A program made the translations under genes and the position numbers. A stretch of DNA of 64,000 nt from Cutibacterium avidum ATCC 25577 (GTDB lineage Bacteria > Actinomycetota > Actinomycetes > Propionibacteriales > Propionibacteriaceae), in the NCBI RefSeq assembly GCF_000227295.1, contig NZ_JH165054.1:398628-462627 (forward strand), read 5' to 3'. The notes beneath the pieces were generated by a model that was not told the origin of the DNA, ran no database searches, and saw nothing but the letters and a program-made list of their open reading frames with translations. Below are positions 8,873-22,329 of this stretch, piece by piece; position 1 is the stretch's first letter, and every line of letters starts with the position of its first letter.

Positions 8873-8932
8873 TCGGCTACGATCCGTGATCGTTACTGGA
8901 CGTTTTGACCCATCGTCAACGACACTAGACGC

Positions 8933-9196
8933 ATGGGATTTTTTGCATGGATTGTTCTCGGGCTCATCGCCGGCGCCATCGCCAAGGCCATCATGCCGGG
9001 CAAGCAGGGCGGCGGCATCCTCGTCACCCTCCTTCTCGGCGTCGTGGGCGCGGTTCTTGGTGGCTGGCTCGGCTCCCTCATCTTCAACAAGCCCCTTGGC
9101 GACTTCTGGAACCTCTGGACCTGGCTCATCTCAATCGTCGGTGCCCTCATCGTCCTGTGGATCTGGGGTGTCATCACCAAGAAGAAGAGCCAGTGA
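8933..9196 (+). CDS. GlsB/YeaQ/YmgE-family small membrane protein
   Basis: 87 residues, Transglycosylase-associated protein family. Three membrane helices with glycine zippers: LGLIAGAIAKAIMPG, LVTLLLGVVGAVLGGWLG and WLISIVGALIVLWIWGVI. Members are often induced by stress, but the molecular role is not known. No Shine-Dalgarno sequence precedes the ATG, so translation may be leaderless. A long terminator follows at 9221. Not operonic with the next gene, which has its own AGGAGG. Confidence 0.85.
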   Translation: MGFFAWIVLGLIAGAIAKAIMPGKQGGGILVTLLLGVVGAVLGGWLGSLIFNKPLGDFWNLWTWLISIVGALIVLWIWGVITKKKSQ

Positions 9197-9220
9197 CCTA
9201 CTGATCTCTCATCCTCTCTC

Positions 9221-9254
9221 CAGCGAGGCCCCGTCCTTGGACGGGGCCTCGCTG
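9221..9254 (+). terminator. Terminator after the GlsB-like gene
   Basis: CAGCGAGGCCCCGTCC pairs perfectly with GGACGGGGCCTCGCTG, 16 bases per arm with a minimal loop. It begins 24 bases after the stop codon. Confidence 0.8.
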
Positions 9255-9359
9255 CATGTATGGGCACCTCCGGGACACCCCGTGCTCATTGATGTCTCTA
9301 GTGCGCCTCACAGACACATGGCACGATGGATGTAAGCCACTAGTCAGGAGGACCGACCT

Positions 9360-9686
9360 ATGGCCACCAAGATCACCCGGCCCGAGGAGGGCCGCATCGT
9401 CGGCGGCGTCTGCCAAGGCATTGCCAACGCCTTCGATCTGGACCCGACCATTGTCCGCATCGTCACAGCGGTCTTGATTCTCGCTGCCGGCTCGGGACCA
9501 CTCATCTACCTCGTGTTGTGGGTAATCATCCCGGATGAGCGCAGCGGCGCGAGCATGGCTGGTGATGCCGCCCGAAAGGCACGGGACAAGCAGGAATCGC
9601 GTCGCTCAGGAAATACCTGGAACTTCAATCAGACGACAGCTCCCCATCGTCCCGACGAGACCTTCAACCCGTACAAGGAGGACTGA
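9360..9686 (+). CDS. PspC-domain membrane protein
   Basis: 108 residues. The PspC fold covers residues 5-60: [23 protein letters not shown] is the typical amphipathic entry, followed by a membrane segment ([24 protein letters not shown]). The C-terminal 45 residues are polar and probably disordered. PspC proteins act in envelope-stress responses; with no pspA or pspB neighbour, the role here is inferred. AGGAGG lies eight bases before the ATG. Confidence 0.85.
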   Translation: MATKITRPEEGRIVGGVCQGIANAFDLDPTIVRIVTAVLILAAGSGPLIYLVLWVIIPDERSGASMAGDAARKARDKQESRRSGNTWNFNQTTAPHRPDETFNPYKED

Positions 9687-9695
9687 CCTTCAACC

Positions 9696-9741
9696 ACATG
9701 ACAGGGCCCGTACCGATCGATCGGTACGGGCCCTGTCATGT
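9696..9741. terminator. Bidirectional terminator between pspC-like gene and guaA
   Basis: A perfect 46-base palindrome, 23 bases per arm, centred between 9718 and 9719 (core ACCGATC/GATCGGT). It lies between the convergent ends of the PspC gene (9686) and guaA (9754) and can stop both transcripts. Confidence 0.85.
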
Positions 9742-9753
9742 CATGGAGCCGTA

Positions 9754-11307
<1,554 letters not shown>

Positions 11308-11508
11308 GAGGCCGAGTCTATGGCCCAGAGCCCCCTGTCGCGCCACTCGACCGGTCCCCGACTGCGCGAACATCCGCCGATGAGCGTCGGAATGTCGTCA
11401 GATGACGACGAAGTGGAACTCCGCCCGCCCTTTCCATTGGTCGACAGGTCTGGGCTCGATATGGTTCATGCACCGGTACCACTCACTGCAGCAGAACTGA
11501 GGTTGGCC

Positions 11509-12081
11509 ATGACGAATGAGACGACGGAACTCCTCCAGACCCTCAAGCGATGGAAGGAACGCGCCATGGAGGACCTCGACGCCGCCATGCGTGAGGACCC
11601 CGCCGCCACGTCGAAACTCATGGTCGCCATCGCATACCAGGGCGTCCATGCCATCTGGGCACACCGTCTCGCCCATGCCATCTGGGTGAAGTATCCGGCG
11701 CTGCGCCCACTGGCTCGTCTGCTGTCCCAGATCTCCCGCAATCTCACCGGAATCGAGATCCATCCGGGAGCGACGATCGGGCGTCGGTTCTTCATTGACC
11801 ACGGCATGGGGGTGGTTATCGGGGAGACAGCGGTCGTGGGTGACGACGTGCTGATGTACCACCAGGTCACCCTCGGCGGACGCGCGCGCGGGCACTTCAA
11901 GCGTCACCCCACGATTGGCAATCGTGTCCTCATCGGCGCCGGTGCCAAGATCATTGGTGACATCACCGTCGGTGACGACTGCAAGATCGGCGCCAACGCG
12001 CTGGTCATCAAGGACGTCGCCCCCGGAACGGTCGTCGTCGGTATCCCGTCGAAGGTTCACCAGGGCGACGTCATCGCCTGA
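11509..12081 (+). CDS. cysE: Serine O-acetyltransferase
   Basis: 190 residues, the short CysE form common in Gram-positives. It acetylates L-serine to O-acetylserine, the precursor of cysteine. An N-terminal helical part (to about residue 70) is followed by a left-handed beta helix of hexapeptide repeats ([36 protein letters not shown]). Catalytic His and Asp sit in FIDHGMG, and HQVTLGG follows. An upstream in-frame ATG at 11461 is possible but adds unconserved residues. It is not next to a cysK here. Convergent with the chorismate mutase, four bases apart. Confidence 0.9.
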   Translation: MTNETTELLQTLKRWKERAMEDLDAAMREDPAATSKLMVAIAYQGVHAIWAHRLAHAIWVKYPALRPLARLLSQISRNLTGIEIHPGATIGRRFFIDHGMGVVIGETAVVGDDVLMYHQVTLGGRARGHFKRHPTIGNRVLIGAGAKIIGDITVGDDCKIGANALVIKDVAPGTVVVGIPSKVHQGDVIA

Positions 12082-12085
12082 CCCA

Positions 12086-12436
12086 TCAGTTGTCGAATGC
12101 CTCCGAGGTGGACACATCCGTTTCGGGGGTGCTCGCAGGGTCGTCCTGGGACTCGTCGGCAATGGCCTCGTGGTGACGCACCACCTCGGCAACGATGAAG
12201 GTGATGACCTTCTGGGCGAACTCGGGATCAAGGTTCGACTCGACGGCGAGCTGACGCAACCGTGCGATCTGCTCGGCCTCACGGGCCGGATCTGCCGGCG
12301 GCAGGCCGCGCTCAGCCTTGAGGCGGCCCACCTCGCGGGTGATCCGGAACCTCTCGGCGAGCAGATGGATGAGGGCGGCGTCCATGTTGTCAATCGCGCC
12401 GCGCAACACGATCAATTCTTCGGGCACTTCGCTCAT
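12086..12436 (-). CDS. Chorismate mutase (AroQ class)
   Basis: 116 residues. All-helical AroQ fold: LRGAIDNMDAALIHLLAERF is helix 1 with the catalytic-site Arg/Asp pattern, REVGRLKAERGLPPADPAREAEQIARLR carries the conserved Lys and Arg residues, and helix 3 follows. It turns chorismate into prephenate for Phe/Tyr. The last 25 residues are acidic and variable. It has no signal peptide, unlike the secreted mycobacterial form. Single gene. Confidence 0.85.
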   Translation of the reverse strand: MSEVPEELIVLRGAIDNMDAALIHLLAERFRITREVGRLKAERGLPPADPAREAEQIARLRQLAVESNLDPEFAQKVITFIVAEVVRHHEAIADESQDDPASTPETDVSTSEAFDN

Positions 12437-12494
12437 GCCCGAAGGTTAGCCAGCCATCCCGCTCGCCGGGACGGTGTCCTGATTGATGGGACGA

Positions 12495-13598
12495 TCAGCG
12501 AATCGTCAGCTCGATGCGCTGGAACTCCTTGACCTCCGAATAGCCGGTGGTGGCCATGGCCTGACGCAGCCCACCGACGAGGTTCATGGTGCCATCCGGG
12601 ACGCGCGAAGGCCCGCTGAGCACCTCCGCGAGGGTACCCACCGGCTCGAAGTGCACCCGAGAACCACGCGGCAGATCAGCGTGCCATGCCTCGGCACCCC
12701 AGTGCCATCCCCGGCCAGGGGCCTCGGTGGCCCGGGCCAGTGGGGATCCGACCATGACTGCGTCAGCGCCGCAAGCGATGGCCTTGGCGATGTCGCCGGA
12801 ATGTCCCACCGAGCCATCGGCGATGACGTGGACGTAGCGTCCCCCCGACTCGTCCATGTAGTCGCGACGGGCCTCGGCGACGTCAGCGATCGCTGACGCC
12901 ATCGACACCTCGATGCCAAGGACCTGACGGGTGGTGTGGGCCGCTCCCCCACCGAAGCCGACGAGCACGCCAGCCGCGCCGGTCCGCATGAGGTGCAGGG
13001 CCGTCTGGTAGGTCGCGCATCCACCGACGATGACCGGGACGTCGAGCTCGTAGATGAACTTGCGCAAGTCGAGGACGTCGTCCCCACTACCGACATGCTC
13101 AGCCGACACCGTCGTGCCACGAATGACGAAGAAATCAGCCCCGGTGTTGACGACGGTCTCGGAGAACCGAGACGCATTCTTCGGCGACAAGGACCCGGCC
13201 ACCGGCACTCCGGCGGCCCGAATCTCGGCCATCCTGGCGGTGATGAGCTCGGCCTTGATCGGCTCGGAGTAGATCTCCTGCATGCGGCGGGTGGTGGCGA
13301 CGTCGTCACCCAGCCCGGCCAGCTCCTCGAGGTACGGCGTGGGATCCTCGTAACGGGTCCACAATCCCTCGAGGTTGAGCACACCGAGGCCACCCAAGCG
13401 CCCGAACTCGATGGCCGTCGCCGGGCTCATCACCGAGTCCATTGGCGCGGCCATGATCGGGAAGTCGAAGGTGAGAGCGTCGATGCGCCACTCCAGGTTC
13501 ACCATCTCGGTGCCGCGGGTGCGCCGGGAAGGGATGAGAGCGATGTCATCCAGGCTGTACGCCCGGGTGGCACGCTTGCTGCGTCCGATGTCGTACAT
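12495..13598 (-). CDS. guaB3: GuaB3-family IMP dehydrogenase-related protein
   Basis: 367 residues, a TIM barrel of the IMPDH/GMP reductase superfamily without the CBS pair. Diagnostic actinobacterial start MYDIGRSKRATRAYSLDDIALIPSRRTR. MAAPMDSVMSP and the phosphate-binding IADGSVGHSGDIAKAIACGADAVMVGSPLA are clear. The loop equivalent to the catalytic GSICTT of true IMPDH is absent (GFGGGAAHTTRQVLG), so classical IMPDH activity is doubtful. Literature on the family suggests GMP reductase-like activity. It follows guaB by 34 bases on the same strand and is probably in its operon. Confidence 0.9.
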   Translation of the reverse strand: MYDIGRSKRATRAYSLDDIALIPSRRTRGTEMVNLEWRIDALTFDFPIMAAPMDSVMSPATAIEFGRLGGLGVLNLEGLWTRYEDPTPYLEELAGLGDDVATTRRMQEIYSEPIKAELITARMAEIRAAGVPVAGSLSPKNASRFSETVVNTGADFFVIRGTTVSAEHVGSGDDVLDLRKFIYELDVPVIVGGCATYQTALHLMRTGAAGVLVGFGGGAAHTTRQVLGIEVSMASAIADVAEARRDYMDESGGRYVHVIADGSVGHSGDIAKAIACGADAVMVGSPLARATEAPGRGWHWGAEAWHADLPRGSRVHFEPVGTLAEVLSGPSRVPDGTMNLVGGLRQAMATTGYSEVKEFQRIELTIR

Positions 13599-13632
13599 AA
13601 TTCCTTTCCTGCCGGATTCTCCGGCCCGCCCG

Positions 13633-15177
<1,545 letters not shown>

Positions 15178-15243
15178 CTATCGCCGCGGGCGTCGAGGTC
15201 GCCCAGCCGATCGCCCCGAGCTGGCCGGGAACGCTGGTCGTCG

Positions 15244-16737
15244 TCAGGTCGTGGCCGTCACGAAGGCCCACGCCCTCGGGATCCGCCGGACGATGAGACA
15301 TCCGACGATGACCAGCGGCAGGCACACGTAAGGCGACCAGTACCACTGCAGATGGGCCAGGATACTGATGGCCACCACTCCGACGATGACGATGTCGCGG
15401 TGGGTGCGACGCAATGGAATCGAGGCGACCAGGGCAAGCGGCCCAATGAGGTACCAGGGTTGCAGGGAAGCTCCGAAGACGGCGAAGGCGATCATGACCC
15501 CGGCCTGCAGTCGCAGCGGACTGCCCAGCTGGCCGATGGAGTCGTCCAGGCGTCGCAAGGATGGTACAGGGCCCCATCGGGCCCAGCACCACACCATCGC
15601 GACCAAGGTGAGGACCAGGCTGACGATGATGGCCGGGCCGACCAGCTTGTCCAGCGGGATTCCACCACTTCCCCGCAGGATCTGAACCACCAGGGCGATC
15701 GGTGAGTCGCTCGTCACGGAGACGGGACTGCCTGCCGTCGGGTTGAGCCATCCCAGTCCCAGACCACGGATGGCGGAGATCCCGCCGAAGACCGCCAGAG
15801 CCGGAATGGCTCCAGCAGCGGTGCGGGCGAGGAGGGCCGACCAGCAATTCCGGTTCGTCCAGCGGTGGCTGCCATGACGCACCGCATGGGCATGGGCCAG
15901 GGTGACGACGCCTACCCCGGCCAGCACGCCCGGCTGCTTGATGGTGCCGGCCAGACCGACGATCGCCCCACCAGCGACGAGTCCCAACCATCCACGTCCG
16001 GACAAGACCAGGTGGATCGCCACGATCAGCGCCGCAAGGGACAGGCCGATCTGGAGCCCGTCATTGTGCATGCCGCCGATGATGCTCAGGGTCGTCAGGG
16101 GGCAGCAAACCCCCAGCCAGAGGGCATGATCGGGGTCGGCGCCGGCATACCGCGCCAGCTGCGGCATCGCCCAGAACATCAGAGCGATGCCGATGATGGC
16201 CGGCACGCGCATCAGCAGCACCGACCACAACGGATCGGCGTGAGCGATCGTCACCATCGCTGCCTGGATCCACAGCGATCCCGGCGGATACACCGCCGTC
16301 GTACCCCCCCATGGAGTGCCGACGGCCTGACCAAGCACGCCTGCCAAACCCTGGGGAACCACGTAGGGGTCCAGGCCCTGAGCCAGGATCCACCCCTGAG
16401 CGGCATAGGCCCAACCATCCCGGCTGAGCAGCGGCGGACCGAACAACAGCGGTAGCGACCACGTGACGAGGGCGAGGAGGCGAGTGCCGACAAGCTTCCG
16501 GGAACGCAACCACGCGATGATCATGGCGCTCAGGCCGACGACACTGCTGGCAACCACGGCCACCCCGATGGGACGCACCTGCTCCGGCATTCCGGCATGG
16601 GGGGAACCCCATCCCCACACCACCATCATGACGGAGCCGACAAATCCCATCACGAGCACCTCGAGGAGGCGGCGTCGATCGGGATGGGAATGGGCCAGCG
16701 CAGGCTGACGATCATGGAAGTGGGTCGTCGTGGTCAT
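15244..16737 (-). CDS. MptB-like polyprenyl-phosphomannose alpha-1,6-mannosyltransferase
   Basis: About 497 residues with 12-14 membrane helices, a GT-C glycosyltransferase. LLSRDGWAYAAQGWILAQGLDPYVVPQ matches the SxDxxSYAAQGxxxxxGxDPY signature of the MptA/MptB family, with the acidic catalytic residue in the first outer loop. VYPPGSLW and GMHNDGLQIGL follow as in MptB. Such enzymes extend the mannan core of lipomannan-like lipoglycans outside the membrane. TACGCT (revcomp 16746-16751) lies eight bases before ATG 16737, so I prefer that start to ATG 16743. Exact acceptor unknown. Confidence 0.8.
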   Translation of the reverse strand: MTTTTHFHDRQPALAHSHPDRRRLLEVLVMGFVGSVMMVVWGWGSPHAGMPEQVRPIGVAVVASSVVGLSAMIIAWLRSRKLVGTRLLALVTWSLPLLFGPPLLSRDGWAYAAQGWILAQGLDPYVVPQGLAGVLGQAVGTPWGGTTAVYPPGSLWIQAAMVTIAHADPLWSVLLMRVPAIIGIALMFWAMPQLARYAGADPDHALWLGVCCPLTTLSIIGGMHNDGLQIGLSLAALIVAIHLVLSGRGWLGLVAGGAIVGLAGTIKQPGVLAGVGVVTLAHAHAVRHGSHRWTNRNCWSALLARTAAGAIPALAVFGGISAIRGLGLGWLNPTAGSPVSVTSDSPIALVVQILRGSGGIPLDKLVGPAIIVSLVLTLVAMVWCWARWGPVPSLRRLDDSIGQLGSPLRLQAGVMIAFAVFGASLQPWYLIGPLALVASIPLRRTHRDIVIVGVVAISILAHLQWYWSPYVCLPLVIVGCLIVRRIPRAWAFVTATT

Positions 16738-16743
16738 CAGCAT

Positions 16744-17013
16744 TCAGCGTAGGGGAACCACACAGCCAGACGATGCGAGAAGGCACCGGTGTCGAGCGTT
16801 TCGGGCCAATTGTCACCCCCACCCGCTAAGGTGCATGAGGCGGTTGTGCTCCGCCACAGGTGCGGCCCTGCCCCCTGACACGGGAGTGTGGTGTGGTCGT
16901 GCCCACCGGGTCTCTGGTCCCTGTGCGTGTTGAGATCGGTCGAGAAAAGACCGGTACCGCACTGCGGTGTCGCCGGGCTCGGTGTCCAACGTCGTCAACG
17001 GATAGGACCGTTC
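16744..17013 (+). other. Structured 5' region before the alanine/glycine symporter gene
   Basis: 270 bases between two divergent genes. Several hairpins are visible: GGCGG-N7-CCGCC near 16830, CGGTC-gagaaaa-GACCG (16937-16953) and ACCGC-act-GCGGT (16956-16968). I looked for a glycine riboswitch, often found before such symporters, and did not find its conserved core. Probably promoter plus a folded leader of unknown role. Confidence 0.35.
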
Positions 17014-18753
17014 GTGCCACCTGGCATCATGTCATCGCCCGTTTCCGCAATTCTCGAGGCCCCGATTCCAGCTCCGCTGAGCTTGGACCAGGCCATCGAC
17101 AAATTCTTCTCCCCCATCGCCACCGCCATTTCTGACGCGGTGTTCTGGGCCATCCCGTTGCCCGGAGGCAATGAATTCCCGCTTATCCTCGCGTGGCTGT
17201 TGGCAGCTGGAGTCTTCTTCACGATCTACCTGGGCTTCCAACAATTGCGCCCAGCCTCAATTCGCCATTCCAGCCATGTGGTGCGAGGACACTTCTCCCG
17301 TCACACCGATCCTGGTGACGTCACCAGCTTCCAGGCCCTTGCCACCGAGTTGTCGGGCACCGTCGGCCTGGGAAACATCGCCGGTGTCGCCATCGCCATC
17401 GCAACTGGCGGACCAGGCGCATCCTTCTGGATCGCTGTTGCCGGTCTGGTCGGCATGAGCGTCAAGATGTCCGAGGCGACCCTCGGCGTGAAATTCCGCG
17501 TCGTCAATGAGGACGGAACCACCTCCGGCGGTCCGATGTACTACCTCCGGGACGGCCTGGCCTCGATCGACAAGCCCAAGCTCGGTCGCGTCCTCGCCAC
17601 CCTATTCGCCGTCTGCACCGCCTTCGGCGTCATCGGCGCGGGCAACATGTTCCAGTCCAACCAGGCCGCCTACCAGCTGGCGATGTTCGCCGGTGGCAAG
17701 GACTCCTGGATCGGCACCCACATGTGGGTTGTCGGACTGGTGTTCGCAATCCTCGTCGGCGTCGTCATCGTCGGCGGTGCCTCCAAGATTGGCGCTGCCA
17801 CCTCCAAGATCGTCCCCTTCATGGGCATCCTCTACGTCATCATGTGTCTGGCCGTGATCGGCGCGAACATCACCGAAGTTGGTGACGCCTTCAAGGCCAT
17901 CTGGTCGGGCGCCTTCACCGGCCATGGCATTGCCGGAGGCGTCCTCGGCGTGCTCATCGTCGGCGTTCAGCGCGCTGCCTTCTCGAACGCCGCCGGTGTC
18001 GGTACCGCGGGCATCGCCCACTCTGCCGTGAAGACCCGTCGCCCGGCCCAGGAGGGCTTCGTAGCGATGTGGGAGCCGTTCATCGACTCCGTCGTCATCT
18101 GCACCATGACGGCCATCACCATCATCATCACCGGTGTCTACAAGGATCACGACGCCGATGGTGTTCAGATGACCGCTCACGCACTCAAGACGGTTGCCCC
18201 GTGGTTCAGCTCCCTGCTGACCCTGGCCGTCGTCCTCTTCGCTTTCTCGACGATGCTGTCGTACTCCTTCTACGGCAAGAAGGCTGTTGGCTTCCTGTTC
18301 GGGAACTCGGCCACCGCCGAGCGCATCTACAACGGTATCTTCCTGCTCCTGCTGGTTGTCGGTGCGGCCACGAACATGGCCTCGATCCTCGCTCTGGCCG
18401 ACGCCATGCTCTTCCTCATGGCTGTTCCGAACGTGATCGGCATGTACTTCCTCGCTCGAGTCGTGGCTCGCGAGATCAAGGGTCATCGGGAGCGTGTGGA
18501 CGCCGGCGTCATTCCTCAGGTACCTGAGGATGCCCAGGCCGGCATGATCGTCGCCAACGAGGCCACTCCTGAGCAGCTCGAGACTGCTGACGAGGAGTAC
18601 GCCCTGCGTGCGGCAGCCATGGACGCTCGTAGTGAAGAGCTCGATCTGGGACACACGGCCCCAGACACCGAGCGTGACTACCTGGATCACCTGCCCGAGG
18701 ACCATGAGTTGTTCAACACCATGGACCGTGACGGCAAGCCGCTCAAGGACTGA
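17014..18753 (+). CDS. Alanine/glycine:cation symporter (AGCS family)
   Basis: About 579 residues, a sodium- or proton-coupled importer of alanine or glycine with 10-11 membrane helices. The family signature appears as FQALATELSGTVGLGNIAGVAIAIATGGPGASFW, and PMYYLRDGL, GVQRAAFSNAAGVGTAGIAH and AFSTMLSYSFYGKKA are also conserved. The C-terminal 90 residues are hydrophilic and acidic, longer than in E. coli homologues. I chose GTG 17014 because GGATAGGA ends five bases before it; ATG 17029 lies too far from that site. A strong terminator follows. Confidence 0.85.
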   Translation: MPPGIMSSPVSAILEAPIPAPLSLDQAIDKFFSPIATAISDAVFWAIPLPGGNEFPLILAWLLAAGVFFTIYLGFQQLRPASIRHSSHVVRGHFSRHTDPGDVTSFQALATELSGTVGLGNIAGVAIAIATGGPGASFWIAVAGLVGMSVKMSEATLGVKFRVVNEDGTTSGGPMYYLRDGLASIDKPKLGRVLATLFAVCTAFGVIGAGNMFQSNQAAYQLAMFAGGKDSWIGTHMWVVGLVFAILVGVVIVGGASKIGAATSKIVPFMGILYVIMCLAVIGANITEVGDAFKAIWSGAFTGHGIAGGVLGVLIVGVQRAAFSNAAGVGTAGIAHSAVKTRRPAQEGFVAMWEPFIDSVVICTMTAITIIITGVYKDHDADGVQMTAHALKTVAPWFSSLLTLAVVLFAFSTMLSYSFYGKKAVGFLFGNSATAERIYNGIFLLLLVVGAATNMASILALADAMLFLMAVPNVIGMYFLARVVAREIKGHRERVDAGVIPQVPEDAQAGMIVANEATPEQLETADEEYALRAAAMDARSEELDLGHTAPDTERDYLDHLPEDHELFNTMDRDGKPLKD

Positions 18754-18775
18754 CGCCATCGCGTCGTGAGTGCAC

Positions 18776-18803
18776 GGGGCCCGGGGAATGCTCCCCGGGC
18801 CCT
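18776..18803 (+). terminator. Terminator of the symporter gene
   Basis: GGGCCCGGGGA-atgc-TCCCCGGGCCC with an extra G-T pair at the base, 23 bases after the stop codon, followed by TGTTGC. Confidence 0.75.
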
Positions 18804-19098
18804 GTTGCATCGTGGGGCCTTCGAGGCCGGGTTACGCCGAACGACGCGGCGACCTTGCCGACTCCGCACCGGCATCCACGACGCCCGTGGAATCCGCGAT
18901 AAGTTCGTGGGCGCGTGCCACCCCACGTGGCACCCCTCCCCTGTCTTATCGGGATGTCCACACGCGCGCCGGGCCACCCGACGCGATCGCATGCCGGCGC
19001 CTCACGCGTCCGCACTTCCCATGTCCGCCTGGAGGCCGTCCTCAGGCGAGAGGAGCCTGGCCCTTCCCCGGAGCAACAGCACCAGCCAACAACAGCAA
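18804..19098. other. Gap with no recognised gene
   Basis: 295 bases between two terminators. Small frames are open on both strands, but none has a good start, ribosome site or recognisable protein. No repeat or promoter stands out. Confidence 0.5.
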
Positions 19099-19130
19099 CG
19101 GGCCCCGGAACCAAACGGTTCCGGGGCCCG
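19099..19130 (-). terminator. Terminator of groEL
   Basis: CGGGCCCCGGAACC-N4-GGTTCCGGGGCCCG, 14 perfect pairs with an aaac loop, 25 bases beyond the groEL stop. Confidence 0.8.
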
Positions 19131-19154
19131 CAGTGATCAGCGAGGATCAGTGAC

Positions 19155-20753
<1,599 letters not shown>

Positions 20754-20761
20754 TCAGCGCC

Positions 20762-21058
20762 TCACTTCTCGACGACGGCGAGGATGTCGCGAGCGTTGAG
20801 GAGCAGGTACTCCTGGCCGTCGTACTTGACGTCGGTGCCGCCGTACTTGGAGAAGATGACGACGTCACCCTCCTTGACATCCATGGGAATGCGGGTGCCC
20901 TTGTCGTCAACACGACCGGGGCCGGCGGAGACGATCCTGCCCTCCTGCGGCTTCTCCTTGGCGGTGTCTGGAATGACGAGTCCGGAAGCGGTGGTCTGCT
21001 CGGCCTCGAGAGGCTGGACGAGGACGCGGTCCTCGAGCGGCTTGATCGTGGTTGCCAC
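20762..21058 (-). CDS. groES: 10-kDa co-chaperonin GroES
   Basis: 98 residues, normal length. It caps GroEL rings during protein folding. [36 protein letters not shown] is the conserved front with the mobile loop that binds GroEL, and [32 protein letters not shown] closes the barrel. It leads the operon with groEL and is preceded by two CIRCE operators, so HrcA control is expected. Confidence 0.97.
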   Translation of the reverse strand: MATTIKPLEDRVLVQPLEAEQTTASGLVIPDTAKEKPQEGRIVSAGPGRVDDKGTRIPMDVKEGDVVIFSKYGGTDVKYDGQEYLLLNARDILAVVEK

Positions 21059-21163
21059 GTCAAGACCCCTTTCTACTGAAGACGGATTGTGTCGTTGTCT
21101 CTCGCCAGGGGTTGCGAGCCCCGAGCGCGACGAACCATCGGCGTCGCGGGTGCTTCAGGTCCG

Positions 21164-21190
21164 TTGGCACACTCACCACGAGAGTGCCAA
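21164..21190 (-). promoter_or_regulatory. CIRCE operator, copy 1 (HrcA site)
   Basis: TTGGCACAC-N9-GAGTGCCAA. One base of the nine-base arm departs from symmetry. The nine-base spacer is exactly that of CIRCE (TTAGCACTC-N9-GAGTGCTAA). About 105 bases before the groES start. Confidence 0.85.
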
Positions 21191-21210
21191 CCACGAAAGT
21201 ACACCCGTGG

Positions 21211-21237
21211 TTGGCACTCAGGCAACGGGAGTGCCAG
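21211..21237 (-). promoter_or_regulatory. CIRCE operator, copy 2 (HrcA site)
   Basis: TTGGCACTC-N9-GAGTGCCAG, arms matching except the outermost base. It lies 47 bases upstream of copy 1, about 4.5 helical turns. Two CIRCE elements suggest tight or cooperative HrcA repression of groESL. Confidence 0.88.
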
Positions 21238-21264
21238 AAACGGCCCTCCAAATATCGGCACCAA

Positions 21265-22200
21265 TCAGTTGGATCCGTGGTTCTTCCAGAAGTCATCAGG
21301 GTTTGAGGGCGGCTGCTGATCAGGCCGAGGAGCCCCGGTCGCATTCCCCGGGAGGTGCCCCCATGGCTGACCTGGCTGACTCTGGCTCGGGTTCTGGTAG
21401 GGCGACTGTTGTGCCTGGGGATTGCCCCGGTCGGGTTGACTGCCCCACTGTGGGGTCTGGCTGTTCCCCTGCTGAGGCTGTTGTCCCTGCGGTTGCCCCG
21501 GATATTGCATCGCCCACGGGGCATCACCGTTCTCCGGCTCGCTCGCCTTCGGACCCTTCTTCTTGAGCACGACAGCCACAACGATCCCGATGATCGCCAA
21601 GGCTGCCACCGCGACGACGATCCAGACCCACGCCGGCACACCATCGTTGCGCTCACCGGTGGCGCTGAGCCCCTCGCTCGAGAACACGTCCTTGGGATCG
21701 GTCCAGGTGACGGTGTTCCCGTCGACCTTGCTCGATCCCGAGTGGCTCAACACCTTGCCGGGGAAGATGATGGAGACCTTGAAGTCGCTGAGCATGCTCG
21801 CGTCGAGGGACTCGGTGGAACCACCTGCGTCATTGAAATAACCCGCATTCATCTTGAAGGTCACCTTGTCCTTGTCGAAGGTGATCTTGCTGCCGTCATC
21901 CTTCTTGTTGTACTCGGCTGCCGTGATGTCGCCCGAATAGGTGCAACCGATGTACTGATCGTCCTCGAACTTTTCGCCCTTCGCGCTCGAGGCCCCGCCG
22001 CCCATGCCCTTGACGTCACTGCAGTTGGAGAACTGGGAGGTGAGATCCTCCCCCGACATGTCGGCCATCGACTTGGAGATACCAACCGTGGCCTTGACGT
22101 GGATGTGATCCTCGTCCTTGATCTCCATTGCCGTGTCGAATTTGACGCACCCGGCGAGCAACAACAGGGGTGCCAGAAGCAAAACCAGATGGCGTCTCAT
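21265..22200 (-). CDS. LppM-like lipoprotein with C-terminal membrane helix, copy A
   Basis: About 311 residues. A lipoprotein signal (LLLAPLLLLAGC, lipidated Cys near residue 18) leads into a beta-rich outer domain (FDTAMEIKDEDHIHVKATVGI) like mycobacterial LppM. A motif FPGKVLSHSGSSKVDG precedes a membrane helix (VWIVVAVAALAIIGIVVAVVL), and a cytoplasmic tail of about 100 residues is rich in Gln, Pro, Ser and Gly. LppM in mycobacteria has been linked to envelope lipids and phagosome interaction; the function here is unknown. Starts at GTG 22227 or ATG 22221 are also possible. Paralogue of the next gene. Confidence 0.75.
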   Translation of the reverse strand: MRRHLVLLLAPLLLLAGCVKFDTAMEIKDEDHIHVKATVGISKSMADMSGEDLTSQFSNCSDVKGMGGGASSAKGEKFEDDQYIGCTYSGDITAAEYNKKDDGSKITFDKDKVTFKMNAGYFNDAGGSTESLDASMLSDFKVSIIFPGKVLSHSGSSKVDGNTVTWTDPKDVFSSEGLSATGERNDGVPAWVWIVVAVAALAIIGIVVAVVLKKKGPKASEPENGDAPWAMQYPGQPQGQQPQQGNSQTPQWGSQPDRGNPQAQQSPYQNPSQSQPGQPWGHLPGNATGAPRPDQQPPSNPDDFWKNHGSN

Positions 22201-22287
22201 ATGGTGCGAAACACTCAGCATGCCCACATGGAATCACAGGCATGGGGCCTGGCGGTAGGCCCACATGTGCAACCAATGAAACGGAGC

Positions 22288-22311
22288 CCTGGAAACCATA
22301 TGGTTTCCAGG
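22288..22311 (-). terminator. Palindromic terminator between the two LppM-like genes
   Basis: A perfect 24-base palindrome (arms CCTGGAAACCAT) 19 bases after the stop of copy B. It implies the two paralogues are separate transcription units. Confidence 0.65.
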
Positions 22312-22329
22312 CCTCGTACGAGCTCGCGG

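Noticed and set aside
16744-17013. Glycine riboswitch before the symporter gene
   Set aside because: The conserved aptamer cores are absent.
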